Shown piece by piece: positions 1 through 12,104 of a DNA stretch of 64,000 nucleotides. A model generated the notes under the pieces. The model did not search any database and had not been told where the DNA came from. It saw nothing but the letters and a program-made list of their open reading frames with translations. The number at the start of each line of letters is the position of its first letter. The stretch's first letter is position 1. The DNA lies in the NCBI GenBank assembly GCA_964017155.1, contig OZ024860.1:45706816-45770815 (forward strand), in the 5' to 3' direction. Both the position numbers and the translations under genes were made by a program. The stretch is from Oasisia sp. SBJ-2009. Lineage: Eukaryota; Annelida; Polychaeta; Sabellida; Siboglinidae.

Positions 1-2530
1 GTTTTGCCACAGAATCCTGAGAAACAAGACTAAAAATCTGTCCACTGATATTTCTAGTCTTTGAATTTTTACCCATCCAAATGAATATGCGTAAAGCTAT
101 GGTCCAACATGATGCTCCATCAATTAACAAATCAACAACTTATATGCCGCACCCTAACTAGAAGAGGATGGACATGGCTTGACCTGTTGACCACATATAC
201 ATACCAGCAAGGACAGTGTTGACCTACTGGACACAAAAAGGAAGCAGGAAAAAAACTGGACCACAAGTAGAAGTAAGAGCTGCTGTGTTTACCTGAGGCT
301 GGGCAGCAAAGACAAGACAACACACATAGTTAGTTTGGCTTATGTGCCACACAGCATGTAGAGAATAAGTCAGTAAATATACCACAGAACATCAATATCA
401 TTACCCGTCCAGTGGCTGACATTTCCAACTAGCCGCATTTCCAGTCGTCGTTATATCTACATTTCCCTACATTATAGAGTGAATATCAGTTTGACACAGA
501 TTCAGGAGGCTTGCCCGTGATGGAATGCAGTGGCCTGGAGGGTTGGATGGACACGGGCCAATAGACAGACTACCTGTCAGACCTGACAGCTGTGTCCCTC
601 AGAGACTACAAGGCCAGACAGTCGCCCAGGCAGTAGCCAAGTCACGCCCGTCCTAGAAGGAGATTGCTCCTTCTTCCTGGTAGTGCTTGTGTCTGTATAT
701 TGGTTAAATGCATGCAACAATGATAATGTATGAAGTGTATCAAGGCAGTATTCTCTGGCGTCACAGTGTCATAATATATTGTAATATTGGTGCACCACAA
801 TAGTTAGTCGATACTAAATGTGGCTGTCAGTAGCTGCTGTCAGTAATACAGTAAAGACAAAGATCGAAATTAGGAGTGAAGTTAGGATATGGTGGTAAAG
901 CAAACAACAGTGGCACCAATCACCGTTTGATATTGTACAGCCAGTGTGTAGAAACTTTGGCAAGTTTGTTTACCGTACATTGCCTATGTCTTTCAGAAGA
1001 GGCACTGTAAGCCGTTGGTCCCTTCTATCTGGTGTCTGTACCGGGGAATTAAAAGATCCCATGCATAGAAAAACCTGTTGTGGGCTCACTGAGTAGAAGT
1101 ATTGTAAAAAATACAGAATACTCAACAAATTATTATAGTCATATAGTACAAAGAAGACTTTCAAATACATCTCCAGTTATTAGACCAGTGGTCAAGGTGA
1201 CTGGACATACAGGTGGACAATGGTACATGGCAGGAGATGCAGTTACAACAAACCAACGTTAGCCTATTAACATATGCGTAATGGATAGTTGCCCCAATTG
1301 CCCAGCCACTACCTGTACAGATACTGTTGCCACCATTGCCATTCATGCCCCGCCCTGTGTTTTATGGGGGGCTTGTTCAGTCGGCTGTGACCCACTTATG
1401 CATCTCACCACAAAAATGTGTCACCTGTGCTCTCACCTGTATAGAAAAAATAGTGGACACTCGCTCATGCGGAACCAAACTGTAGGTCCATGTTCACATG
1501 TGTCCCCCCCCCCCCACCCCTCACCCTGGTCCCAGGCTTGGGTAATGTGTGCTGCATGTGAAGTAGTGTTTGGGCTTTATCTTGTTTGTTTGTCATTGTT
1601 ATCTTGTTTGTTGAGTGCTTAAGATAACTTGAGTAATTGGTGCTGAGTGTTGTGTGATTGACTGGGCAGTCAATGGTGTGATTGGATTGGATTGGTTGAA
1701 TCTGTAGGCTGGTCCCCTAGTCTATGGGGTGTACAGGTTCATTGTAGTGTTAATAATATATTTACAATTCAGTACAGACAAAATATAAATATAGCAGTAC
1801 AAGGAATGCAACAGCAAGTAGAGTTTGTATTATTCTATAAATGACTTAAAGTATATTTTTTCAGCAATGCTGCTTTTTAGATACACACAATGTATCTTGC
1901 AAACGTAGCTGGCTTGTTGCTTAGGCAATGGTAGAGGTATAATTGTTAGTTTATTTATGTTTCTACTGTAGTATTAGAGCTAGTTTCTCCTTGATGCGTA
2001 TTGTGAACAGCAATATACACATGATTATAATCTACACTGTTGTGTATTTTGGTGTGTAAACTGGATACACAATTAGTCTACCAGTAGTATGTAAATAGTA
2101 ATATCCTAGTACATTTGTAGTTCATAATTTCAGCATACGATGTAATTGTTATCTTCACATCTACAGCGTAATTGTTATTTTCACGTCACAAGTTTGGTAC
2201 GTGCTGTGAAGAATATTGGAATTGATTTGTTGTAATTTGTGTGGGTTTGTTTGTAAGGCAGTGTGCCATGCAGACGAAGAGTGAGTTCACTATTTAAATG
2301 AAGACATTGGCATAACAATGAAACCTGTTTACTCGCATCCCACCAGGCGACTTGATGACATCATGTGTTGGGTGCAGTGACACAGGGTGTATTTTGTGTA
2401 GTTTGGCAAGAACGTTGAGTGCATAATTCAATGAGTAGAACAATGCAATGTAAAGAAGTAGTGATGTGGTGTGGTGGGTGTGGGTGTGGGTGGTGTGTGG
2501 GTGAATTGTTAGCTTGTTGTGGCGACATAT
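1..2530. other. No gene seen; unique AT-rich sequence
   Basis: Short open frames only, none with codon bias or similarity that I recognise. Contains a SINE fragment (953-1105) and a poly-C run near 1506-1515. Confidence 0.6.
953..1105 (+). repeat. SINE family 1, truncated copy
   Basis: Lacks the tRNA-like head. The body matches the copy at 5143-5395: ACATTGCC..TGTCTTTC.GAAGAG, TTCTATCTGGTGTCT, AAAGATCCCA and a GGCTCACT end, with scattered substitutions. Confidence 0.8.
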
Positions 2531-2569
2531 TGTGGGATAGTGTGTGTTGTGTGTGTGTGCGTGCGTGTG

Positions 2570-2601
<32 letters not shown>

Positions 2602-2810
2602 TGTGTGTGACTCTGCGTGCATGACTGTGTGTGTGTGTTTGTGTGTGACTTGTGTGTGACTTGTGTGTGACTTGTGTGTGACTTGTGTGTGACTTGTGTG
2701 TGACTTGTGTGTGACTTGTGTGTGACTTGTGTGTGACTTGTGTGTGACTTGTGTGTGACTTGTGTGTGACTTGTGTGTGACTTGTGTGTGACTTGTGTAT
2801 CTGTGTGTGT
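2531..2810. repeat. GT/GC-rich microsatellite followed by an 11-bp minisatellite
   Basis: 2531-2640 is GTGC/GTGT repeat. From about 2641 to 2800 the 11-mer TTGTGTGTGAC repeats about 14 times with almost no variation. Eleven is not a multiple of three, so every frame reads the same repeat, which explains the long minus-strand Thr/His/Ser frames here. Confidence 0.97.
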
Positions 2811-5140
2811 GTGCACTTCAGTAATGTCATCTGTTGAGTGGAATATAAATATATAAATGCACATCAATGCTATTTTGGGTATCAGTTTTGGATAATATGG
2901 TAGACAATGTCATGGCAACAGTATTGTCAATTTCCAATGCACAAAACTGGCAGCTGTAGTTTTGGGAAACTGTCTTGGATTTGGGATCACTAAAAGACCA
3001 CAACTAAAATCACTATAACAAATATGCAAATTGTGAATGATTAATAAATTTATAAATAAATTTTAATAACATGTAAAATCTTGTTACACCATTCAGAAAT
3101 AATAAAATGTACAATCATATTTCCCTATGTGGTATAACTCATATACAAAGCAGAAATAGCTAAGCCTGGTTGCGAATACAGGGTTAATTTGGGGAAGGCG
3201 GTTGAATATTTGATGGAAGGAGTGAATATTTCATTGCATAATCCTCACTGTGTTATGAATGTTTTATGGGGGTGAACATTTCACCTGACACCATCAACAC
3301 AGCCAACTCAGGTGTTGGAAGACAGCACCAAGACTAGGTGAAGGTAGTCGGTGAGAAATACCCTTACCCCAGGGATCAGTATGCATTCCTTACTGACGTT
3401 CTTGAATCTGGGGAAATTTCACCCAAACCATATTGTCCCTGTAACCCAGGGGTTTTTAATGGCTGTCGACGTAATAGACATGTTGGATGGTGAAATTAAA
3501 TAGCTTTCATGCACTGATTGTGTCGTGGCTGAACCCTTCCTTCATGGGTACTGAGGCTGAACAGAAGCAAGTGGGATGATCTATAGATTCTATATACAAC
3601 ACTTGATTACTGCCACTGATAGTGTTGTTGCACAGTAACAATTACATCCATACAAGCCAACTGACAAAAGAAACTACACCCTGCTTACATGCCTCAAAAT
3701 TAGTTAACACCAATTCACAGGTGTCCTCAGTTGTGTAGCAGTGTATGACACAGTCCGTCTGCCCAACTTAGAGCATGTCTGGGGACGGTATTTGGTAGAT
3801 CAGTGATGAAACTACATCCTCTCAGGACCCAATCCTCCTAGAAATCACCCTCTCCTAGGAATACCACACCCTCTCAAGAACCCTGTCTTCCCACCCTCCC
3901 AAGACTCATCTTCCCTAGAAGCCCACCATTGCTAGAACCCCCCACCTACCCAAGAACCCCCATACCAAGAATCCCACCTTCACTAGAACCCTACCCTCCC
4001 TAGAACTCCAACCTCCGAGGAAACCCACCCTCCCAGACATTATGTCATGTGACAGACTGCCACTACAAACAGGAAATGAGAGGTAGACAGACATCTTGTA
4101 TTGTCTCTGTAAAGTTAATGGTTTTTGAGAGGAGAGTCCAGGTGGAGAGAGAGAGATATGGTGGAGAGAGAGAGATGTGGTGGAGATATGTCCCTTCAGT
4201 GGCTTCACTTTCCCGCCACTGGTGTCAACCTAAACATACTCAGACAGCAGATGTAAGACCACACATAATAAGGTGCTTATCCGCCATTTCCCGACCAACG
4301 AGTACCATATAAAAGCAGCATTATGCGGGTTGTCTGAATTTCTGTGAGCACATATGTAGTGTGTAGTGATTAGAAAAGACGTTTTTGTGCAGCGTGGCAT
4401 CAGAGCTATCAAATTATGACAGCTGTCAGTCGGTGCATTTCTGCGTATTAATAATACAGTTGTCATTTTGCTTGGTGATGTAATCAGGGGCAATCCGTGG
4501 GTGGTTCAAGCAGAAATGGAGGGGTGTCAGGTTTGAAAGAAGTTTGTGAGAGCCTGCAATATTAGAAATTCACGAATTTTTCACCGAACTTCTGTCTATG
4601 GAGGGTAAATATGCTGTGAAATTGTCAATAGCAGAGCTCATCAAGATTAGTAGGAAATGAAGGAAAATGGTAATGTGGTCTGAATCCAGCAGCTTACAAG
4701 TCTATCACAACAACAACAACAAGATTTCCACCCATGTGTGATCAGGCAAGTTTATTGGGAGGCCTAATTAGATAGAGAAATCTGGTCCAAATTAGAGCAT
4801 TGATTATCAGGATTGCTGGCCCAAATTGGATCATTGATCTGACACAGTCAGGCCAGAATGGCATCAAAACAAATCCGTTATCTCTGCTCCTGGCTGATGA
4901 GGCAGGAATCATCTTTTATTAGCACAACGTTTCTGCATTGCAGAGCTGTGTATAAATTTCACATTAAAAATAATGTTTCTGTGCAAAATCCGAAAGTCTT
5001 CTGCAGTTTGTAACATCTGCCGAGATGTGATGAGGTAAGATGTTTGTAAACAGTTTACATAGAATTGTGCTGATTGTGGTTTAAAGAAAACACTGTTGAC
5101 TGGCAAATGTTTACAGTAGATGCTGTGAATGGTTTCTGCT
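2811..5140. other. No gene seen; includes a decayed C-rich repeat at 3830-4040
   Basis: 3830-4040 is a degenerate repeat of about 18-20 bp built on CTAGAACCC(A/T)CCCTCC, pyrimidine-rich on the plus strand. A short GAGAGA tract follows at 4147-4175. The rest is unremarkable unique sequence. Confidence 0.6.
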
Positions 5141-5142
5141 TG

Positions 5143-5395
5143 AGTGGGTGGGGGGAGTGGTGGTCAAGTGTTAGAGGACTGTCAATCAAGGGGACAGTGG
5201 TTCAGTCCCACCTGCTGCTGAAATTTAGGCAATTTCATTCACCCCACATTTGCCTGTGTCTTTCGGAAGAGACACTAAATGCCAGTGGTTCCTTCTATCT
5301 GGTGTCTATGCCAGGGGAAGTGAAAGATCCCACACAGGGGGTAAATGTGTAACCTGTAGTGGACTCACTAATTCTAGAGAAGGACAACTCTTAAA
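5143..5395 (+). mobile_element. SINE family 1, fullest copy with tRNA-like promoter
   Basis: The head carries an A-box-like TGGTCAAGTGTT (5161-5172) and a B-box-like GGTTCAGTCCC (5199-5209) at tRNA spacing, so it is probably tRNA-derived. The body includes TGTCTTTCGGAAGAGACACT and GATCCCACACAGGGGGTAAA. Other copies lie at 953-1105, 7833-7965 and 17696-17905, all in the same orientation. The family is recognised by comparison within this window only. Confidence 0.82.
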
Positions 5396-6265
5396 ACCAA
5401 TGACAATAATGGTCAGCAAGTTGACCGAGGTCACTTAATGAAAGAAGAAGAGTGAATTCCATGCGGGACTATTATAGCACTTATAAATGCTGGTAGATCA
5501 TGTGAGTGACAGGTAATGGTTGTTTTTCGTACTTATGTGAAAGTGTGTGTGTGTTTGCCATGGCAGTGGCAGTTGGGTGAAATGATGACAATATTCCGTT
5601 GGGTCACTGAAATAAAACAACAACATTCTAATGCAGCATCCACAAGGTGGCACTTTGTCACCCAAGAGATTGCTGAAATTTAAATAATAATAATATACTT
5701 TATTTTTACACTCATTTCCACCACAGTAGTATTCTGTTAAAAAAAATTCTACAGTGAAATTGTTGTTGTTGGCCAAACAAACGAATGTCTAGTTTCATTT
5801 CAGACTTGTATTTTGTGGTGAGACAGTTATCCAGGGAAATCATGTCTAGGTCTTACTGTCTGGCTGTCTGCATGTTCACGTGAATTCATTTACATCTGCT
5901 TTGCAAGTGTTTTATGGTCGCCAAAATAACAATACAATTGCATTCAAGGGTAGCACCAACAGATAATTAATATATTCTTATGTAGAGTTCTGTCAAATTT
6001 TGATGGTAGAGAAATCCAAAACGGTTTCCCAAATCACAGGCAAAGCTTGTCTGATTGTACTGGTGCGACATATGTGTCAGTAATGCAGCAATATGCACTA
6101 ATACATGTTCCACTCAGTAGGTGGCACCACAGTGGTGGTATAGTTTCCCTACTGTATGATGTATACACCAAACTACAGTCACACACACACACATGTGATT
6201 AAACACATGGTTTTATGCGAGTTAGATAAAATTATGTTTGTAAAGTTCTGCGTATTGATATAAAA
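5396..6265. other. No gene seen
   Basis: Unique sequence with two CTCF-like motifs (5640, 6114) and a short AC tract near 6180. Confidence 0.6.
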
Positions 6266-6267
6266 GT

Positions 6268-6560
6268 CTATCAGTGTACCCGGGTTCGAATTCTATGCTG
6301 CTGTGAGAAACCTTGGGCAAGTTTTTTCACTGTACATTGCTCCAGTTCACTCAGCTGTATGAATGAGTACCTGGCTATAGACAGGGATGAATATTTGTGT
6401 ACGAGCAGTCTTCATAAAATTGCTGTGTGGCTGAATGCTTCCCAGAGAAGCCGAGATGGTCTTCGATTGAACAGGTCTGCCAGGGAGTAAAGTGTAAAGC
6501 GCTTTGAGCAATCCTAAGGATTGGATACTGCGCTATATAAGAACTTACCTTTATTATTCA
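6268..6560 (+). mobile_element. SINE family 2 (tRNA-type B box, metazoan GCGCTATATAAG tail)
   Basis: B-box-like GGGTTCGAATTC lies at about 6281. The body has GTACCTGGCTATAGACAGGG and GAATGCTTCCCAG. The tail runs GTAAAGCGCTTTGAGC, then CTGCGCTATATAAGAAC. That tail is a widespread SINE/retroposon ending in many invertebrates (established knowledge), but I cannot name the family. Confidence 0.75.
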
Positions 6561-7832
6561 TCCAATCAGGATGTGTTGTGTTGAAATGTTGTCAATTAGG
6601 GTCACATGATCAATAAGTACAGCAGGATGTAACGATGTGAACTTTGTAGTTAAGCTAAGTAAGTCGGTTGTGCAACAGGATGAGCTGACCTCAACATTAA
6701 TTATTAACATTACATATATCCGACAGCCTCTTAAGCAGTACAGTGACAGTAACAATCGTTGTTTAACCTTCTCATGAGACACGTAGGTGCATGTGTGCAC
6801 GCACACGCGTGTTTGACATATCCGTGTTGGTGACAATTACGCGTGCGTGACACGTACATCTACGTGTCGTGACGGTTGTCGCAGTTTCCGGGTCTCGTGG
6901 GGTTGTCGTAAAGTCACCGGGTTGAGATCAAGATGTCATGTCGTTGTCACACGAATCGATGGTTAATGGCTGGTCCGTGGCCGTTTATTAACACTCTGAG
7001 AGCCTGGCGTAATGGAAGATGGAAATTCTGATGACTGTGTCTTAGTGTGTCTGGTGAATTGATGGTGTCTGAGGCATAATGTGTATTTTGTCTGAGAGTC
7101 AGAAAGGAGTAACACTGAGATGTTTTGGTCATGTTTAAAGATACATTTGTTAGACTTAAACAATCCTAGAAGGACAAGTGGAGGGGAAGAGAGGAAGATG
7201 GGAACGGGACATCAGCGATAGGGTGGGAGAAACATTGTGAGAGCACAGCAGGGAGAGGGATAGTAGACAGGGCAGTGTATCAGGGACATATCTGGGTAGC
7301 TACGTCTCACAAGGATGTGTCGAACTGAAGATGTCTGAAATTCATCCAGCCACTGTAGTATAACATGACTGTAGAAGGGGGCAGACAAATGTGGGAGTCA
7401 CACATGGTTCTCCGATTTCACAGCTCTTGTGTCGATAGTTTGACCAGTTCATCGGGAACAACTCTATATAACCAATGAGGCTGCACCCATACTGAATCTG
7501 AAAGCATCCACTTACTAGTATTTTTGAACTAACAGATACGAGCATGATCACCTGTTACAGAACAAAGATGACATTCGCAATTATGTTGATGCGTCATTCA
7601 CATCAGCCCCCATAGTTTAGTCAATCTAGAGAGTCACCTAGACTCCTGCCAACGGACATCCAAGGAGCCCACAGATGAAACAAGAATTCTTGGGCTCATG
7701 GACTTCCTTAAAAATCCATGCTTATTTAAGCACTGGAATTTATTTTTTGGTTATTCAAAAACAGATGGTGCCATAATATAAAAAACATCATAGCTCTCGG
7801 AAAACATGGTACAGAAAAATTATTATTTTAGT
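6561..7832. other. No gene seen
   Basis: Unique sequence with a purine-rich stretch (7160-7265). Short open frames have no supporting features. Confidence 0.6.
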
Positions 7833-7965
7833 AGTTTGCCTGTGTCTTTCGGAAGAGACACTAAAAGCTGGTGGTCCCTTCTATCTGGTGTCTATGCCAG
7901 GGGAAGTAAAAGATCCCACACAGGGGGTCAATGTGTAACCTGTAGTGGACTCACAAAATTCTCAT
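7833..7965 (+). repeat. SINE family 1, 5'-truncated copy
   Basis: Body only, from GCCTGTGTCTTTCGGAAGAG to GTAGTGGACTCAC. It is very similar to 5255-5372, so it may be a fairly recent copy. Confidence 0.85.
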
Positions 7966-9166
7966 TGGAGTTTAAACACCCTGCAAAGGTATCCCATTAC
8001 CTGGGAGAAAGAGAAAGAAAGAGTAGATTTTTTCAGTCTCCCAAAACAGAGTGTCTCACTATGGTAGTTCAGTTGGCGAAGTGTCTGGAACATGAATACA
8101 CATTACAGCCGCCAGGATGAACCATTGTCTGGGTAATATATCGTAATCATTGATTTCCCGGCCGTCTACTGGGCCAGTTTTTAACAGCGTCTCTCTAACA
8201 TTGATTGGGTAGAAAACAACCAGTCTACTTCATAAAACTCGTCTGTGGAATAACGGCTGCTGCCAGTTACAAGCCGAGTTGTAAGCCGTCAATTAACGTT
8301 GTTTATTTTCTCCCGCAGCCTTGAACAACATCGACCAATGAGGTGCCCTTGACACAGGCTGACTGTTGACGGCATATACAGACAGGTGCGTCCATTATTG
8401 TGTTCATAGTCTCTTCTGTTTTGGCTTTATTTATGTTTTTATCTGTTTTTAAGCCTTTTCGTGGTCACCACTTCTGTGCACCTTTTACATAATTTATTGT
8501 AATTTGTCTCTATTTTTATTGTGTGCTGTAAAAGTAGCATGACAAAATATTGTTATGTGTGAACACTTACCGGGTAGTGAAAATCATTCGTATTGTTAGT
8601 GAACATTTTAATTTACGTGTGTATGTGAGAGAGTTGAATTTAAATAAACAAAGCAAAAATCTAATAGCATTTATGAAAGACTTGTCTAAGTGACTAATTC
8701 GCATTGATAAAATACGGTATGCAAACCCTTTCACAATGCTATAATTAGAAAATGGCTGACACCGAAATGTGTTGGGTTATGCAGTCATACTGACCAATTA
8801 TTTTGCCATTTTTGTTCAGGGATAAAACCTGTGGAGGGACATATTTTCGTAAGGTGCTGACATATTATAGTGGATAGGAACTGGATACTAATTATGCTGG
8901 ATTATGATCCCACCACCATATAACTGAAATAGAAAACCTTATAGCTTTTCAAGCAGCAATCAGGAACCTCCCCTTCATGACACCCAATCACATAAATTGT
9001 CTGTAAAAGAAACAAACTACTGACAACACATGCACACAAGCAAACCATAAACTCCTGTGTTAGCTCAAGTTTGGTGCAGATTACCTAAGACTGCTTTTTC
9101 TCATAATAAAATAGAAATTTGATATGCGAATAAACTGAATTGAGGCGCCTTTAACGCCGTGGAACA
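7966..9166. other. No gene seen; one exon-like segment at 8319-8385
   Basis: 8319-8385 is preceded by a good acceptor (TTTATTTTCTCCCGCAG) and followed by a donor-like ACAG|GTGCGT. It has no useful coding frame. It could be a 5' untranslated exon, but nothing else supports this. Confidence 0.25.
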
Positions 9167-9660
9167 GTGAAATGTTTCCATGCGGCCGCATTGCGTGATC
9201 ACGTTACGCATGAGTGCCCACAGTTTGGCACACGAGCCAGCAGCTCTACGCGGATGCACCTGCGTGACCGACTGGCTGGCGTCGCATTTCCGCTTGACCG
9301 AACTCCAAGAGAGAAGTCGGCAGCACTTGTGGCGCCACCCCGAGGGTGGGCGGTGGGTGTGTGAGCGTCTTCTCACCACATTCCGCCGGTGTACGCCGCG
9401 TCCTATTGATAACCTCATCCAATATGTATGAGTGGGAGTCGGTGGTCGTCGTGCGAAGGCGTCTTACGGAGGAAGCCAACGGTCGGCGGAGCCGGAGTGT
9501 CTCGGCTCCGTGGAGCATGTTATTGCGCTGCATAATCATACACGCCGCGAGGGCTTCTCTCGTTATTGTGTCGAATCGTCGGGTCCCTGGTGGCACTTCT
9601 AGTCATTGTTTAAGATGAGGTTTAGTACTTGGACGTTCATTCGTTCGTTCGTTGTGCCCG
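9167..9660. promoter_or_regulatory. CpG-rich segment, candidate promoter or 5' exon
   Basis: CpG and GC content is far above the flanks (for example GCGGCCGC at about 9182, CCGCCGGTG..CGCCGCG, GTCGGCGGAGCCGG), and the segment is open on both strands for 60-116 codons without recognisable similarity. It ends with a TTCGTTCGTTCG run near 9640. It could serve a distal APBB promoter, another transcript, or a retained ancient element. Confidence 0.35.
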
Positions 9661-10140
9661 TGGTTTATCAATGGATGGTGATGGCGTTTGTCGAGAGAAA
9701 TTGTTGTCACAGATCTGGGGTGTGATTTCCCATCAGTCAAGGTGGATGGGTGTCATGGGTACAGACAGGATGTGACATCACAAGAGGGTGTGTTGCCTTG
9801 TAGGGGGTTTTAAATGGTTGGAAGTGGGGGGAAGGTCAATTCTGTGGTGGTGACTATGTTGTGTATTTATTATATGATGATTTTTAAAGGGACGTCACTC
9901 ACAAAATATCATTACATTGAACACTAAAATGCTTCAACAATTGGTCAACTCTAAAGAAAGAAAAAGGATCATTCTTAACTATATAAACAAACATAAATTG
10001 CATTTACCAATTATTTCTATTTTTTACATGTTTCATACTTAATTCTTTTGCTGTGTAAATATGTTGCTGCAATAGTTAAACTTTAATTTGTTTGCCAAAT
10101 TGCAACTGATTTGTATGAAACGTGTGTAAATTACCCTTTG

Positions 10141-10440
10141 TAAACGCAAAAGAAAGGTTTCTGTCTGCAAGTGACTTTTATTTATGCATCTTGAGACATT
10201 CACACTGATTAAACAAAGACTAGGACACAGGGCATATGAGGGTAATGACATTTAAGTTATAACATGTGTCTGTTGACATGTTAAAAAAACCTCAGAACAG
10301 TTAGTTCCATTAAAAAGAAAGGTTTCTGTCTGCAAACGACTTTTATTTATTGCACTTGAGACATTCACACTGATTAAACACTGACTAGGACACAGGGCAA
10401 TGCCATTTAAGTTATAATATGTGTCTGGTGACATGTCAGT
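10141..10440 (+). repeat. Direct repeat, two units of about 130 bp
   Basis: Units at about 10147-10280 and 10312-10440 share AAAGAAAGGTTTCTGTCTGC, GACTTTTATTTAT, GAGACATTCACACTGATTAA and the end ACATGTGTCTG.TGACATGT. They flank the start of the CRE satellite. Confidence 0.9.
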
Positions 10441-11605
10441 GACACCTCTCATTCATTAGTGACACTGTGTGAGTGTCACAACAATTATCATATGACGTCA
10501 GCATCATCTCATTCATTAGTGACGCTGTGGGATTATCAGAACAATTACCATATGACGTCAGCATCATCTCATTCATTAGTGACACTGTGGGATTATCAGA
10601 ACAATTATCATATGACGTCAGCATCATCTCATTCATTAGTGACACTGCACAGTATTATCAGAATAATTATCATATGACGTCAGGATCATCTCATTCATTA
10701 GTGACACTGTGGGATTATCAGAACAATTATCATATGACGTCAGCATCATCTCATTCATTAGTGACACTGTGGGATTATCAGAACAATTATCATATGACGT
10801 CAGCATCATCTCATTCATTAGTGACACTGCACAGTATTATCAGAATAATTATCATATGACGTCAGGATCATCTCATTCATTAGTGACACTGTGGGATTAT
10901 CAGAACAATTATCATATGATGTCAGCATCATCTCATTCATTAGTGACACTGTGGGATTATCACAACAATGATCATATGACGTCAGGATCATCTCATTCAT
11001 TAGTGACACTGTGGGATTATCAGAATAATTATCATATGACGTCAGCATCATCTCATTCATTAGTGACACTGGGATTATCAGAACAATTATCATATGACGT
11101 CAGCATCATCTCATTCATTAGTGAAACTGTGGGATTATCAGAATAATTATCATATGACGTCAGCATCATCTCATTCATTAGTGACACTGGGATTATCAGA
11201 ACAATTATCATATGACGTCAGCATCATCTCATTCATTAGTGACACTGTGGGATTATCAGAATAATTATCATATGACGTCAGCATCATCTCATTCATTAGT
11301 GACACTGGGATTATCAGAATAATTATCATATGATGTCAGGATCATCTCATTCATTAGTGACGCTGTGGGATTATCAGAATAATTACCATATGACGTCAGC
11401 ATCATCTCATTCATTAGTGACACTGTGGGATTATCAGAATAATTATCATATGATGTCAGGATCATCTCATTCATTAGTGCCACTGTGGGATTATCAGAAT
11501 AATTACCATATGACGTCAGGATCATCTCATTCATTAGTGACAGTGTGGGGTTATCAGAATAATTATCATATGACGTCAGGATCATCTCATTCATTAGTGA
11601 CATAA
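10441..11605. repeat. Satellite of 19 units of about 60 bp carrying CRE sites
   Basis: The unit contains CATATGACGTCAGCATCATC, then TCATTCATTAGTGACACTG, then TGGGATTATCAGAA.AATT. Unit lengths are 58-62 bp. About 16 units hold a perfect TGACGTCA and three have TGATGTCA instead. Open frames on both strands come from the 60-bp period and are not genes. Confidence 0.96.
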
Positions 11606-12104
11606 GAAGAACTCGACTGACATGTCAGTGACATCAGACACACTTAGTGTCACTGTATGGGCATACGGACAAATGTCACGCAATTGGTGTCATTGAGTGC
11701 CATTTTGTCGGCGAGCAGGAAGGATTGTCGCATGAGATCAAACACGCAGGTGAATGCATGTGTTGTCATGGCAACTAGACAGCATGGCACCGCCTCTGTC
11801 CTGGTACGACAGCCGCCAGTCGCAGCTTTCACGTGAATATATTTCTTCTATTTTGTGCAAATTGACTGTGCAGTCAACACCGGCTGGTGATAGACTGTGA
11901 CAGGTTTGTTTGTGGGATGACAGATGCCAGTGGTAGTGTCACCACATCACACATTGGTTATTGATTGGAAGTTATTGGCATAGTATACAAGACAGACCAA
12001 ACCATCTGTCTTTCCGACTGGCAAAGTTCGTTTTAGACAGGTAACAAAACAGAGCAGCTGGATGCATGAAACCTGAGGAGAAAAAACCTTTGTATTATTC
12101 ATTC
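11606..12104. other. No gene seen; contains an X-box-like site
   Basis: Unique sequence. GTTGTCATGGCAAC at 11762-11775 fits the RFX X-box pattern. Confidence 0.5.

Noticed and set aside
2294..2867. Minus-strand KSHTSHTQVTH repeat protein
   Set aside because: 11-bp minisatellite read in every frame.
8319..8385. Small exon with good splice sites
   Set aside because: Only the splice-like edges support it; kept as a note in the region entry and not called as an exon.
10436..11605. CRISPR-like array of direct repeats
   Set aside because: Units are continuous, with no distinct spacers, and the DNA is clearly animal (spliced gene, SINEs); it is a satellite.
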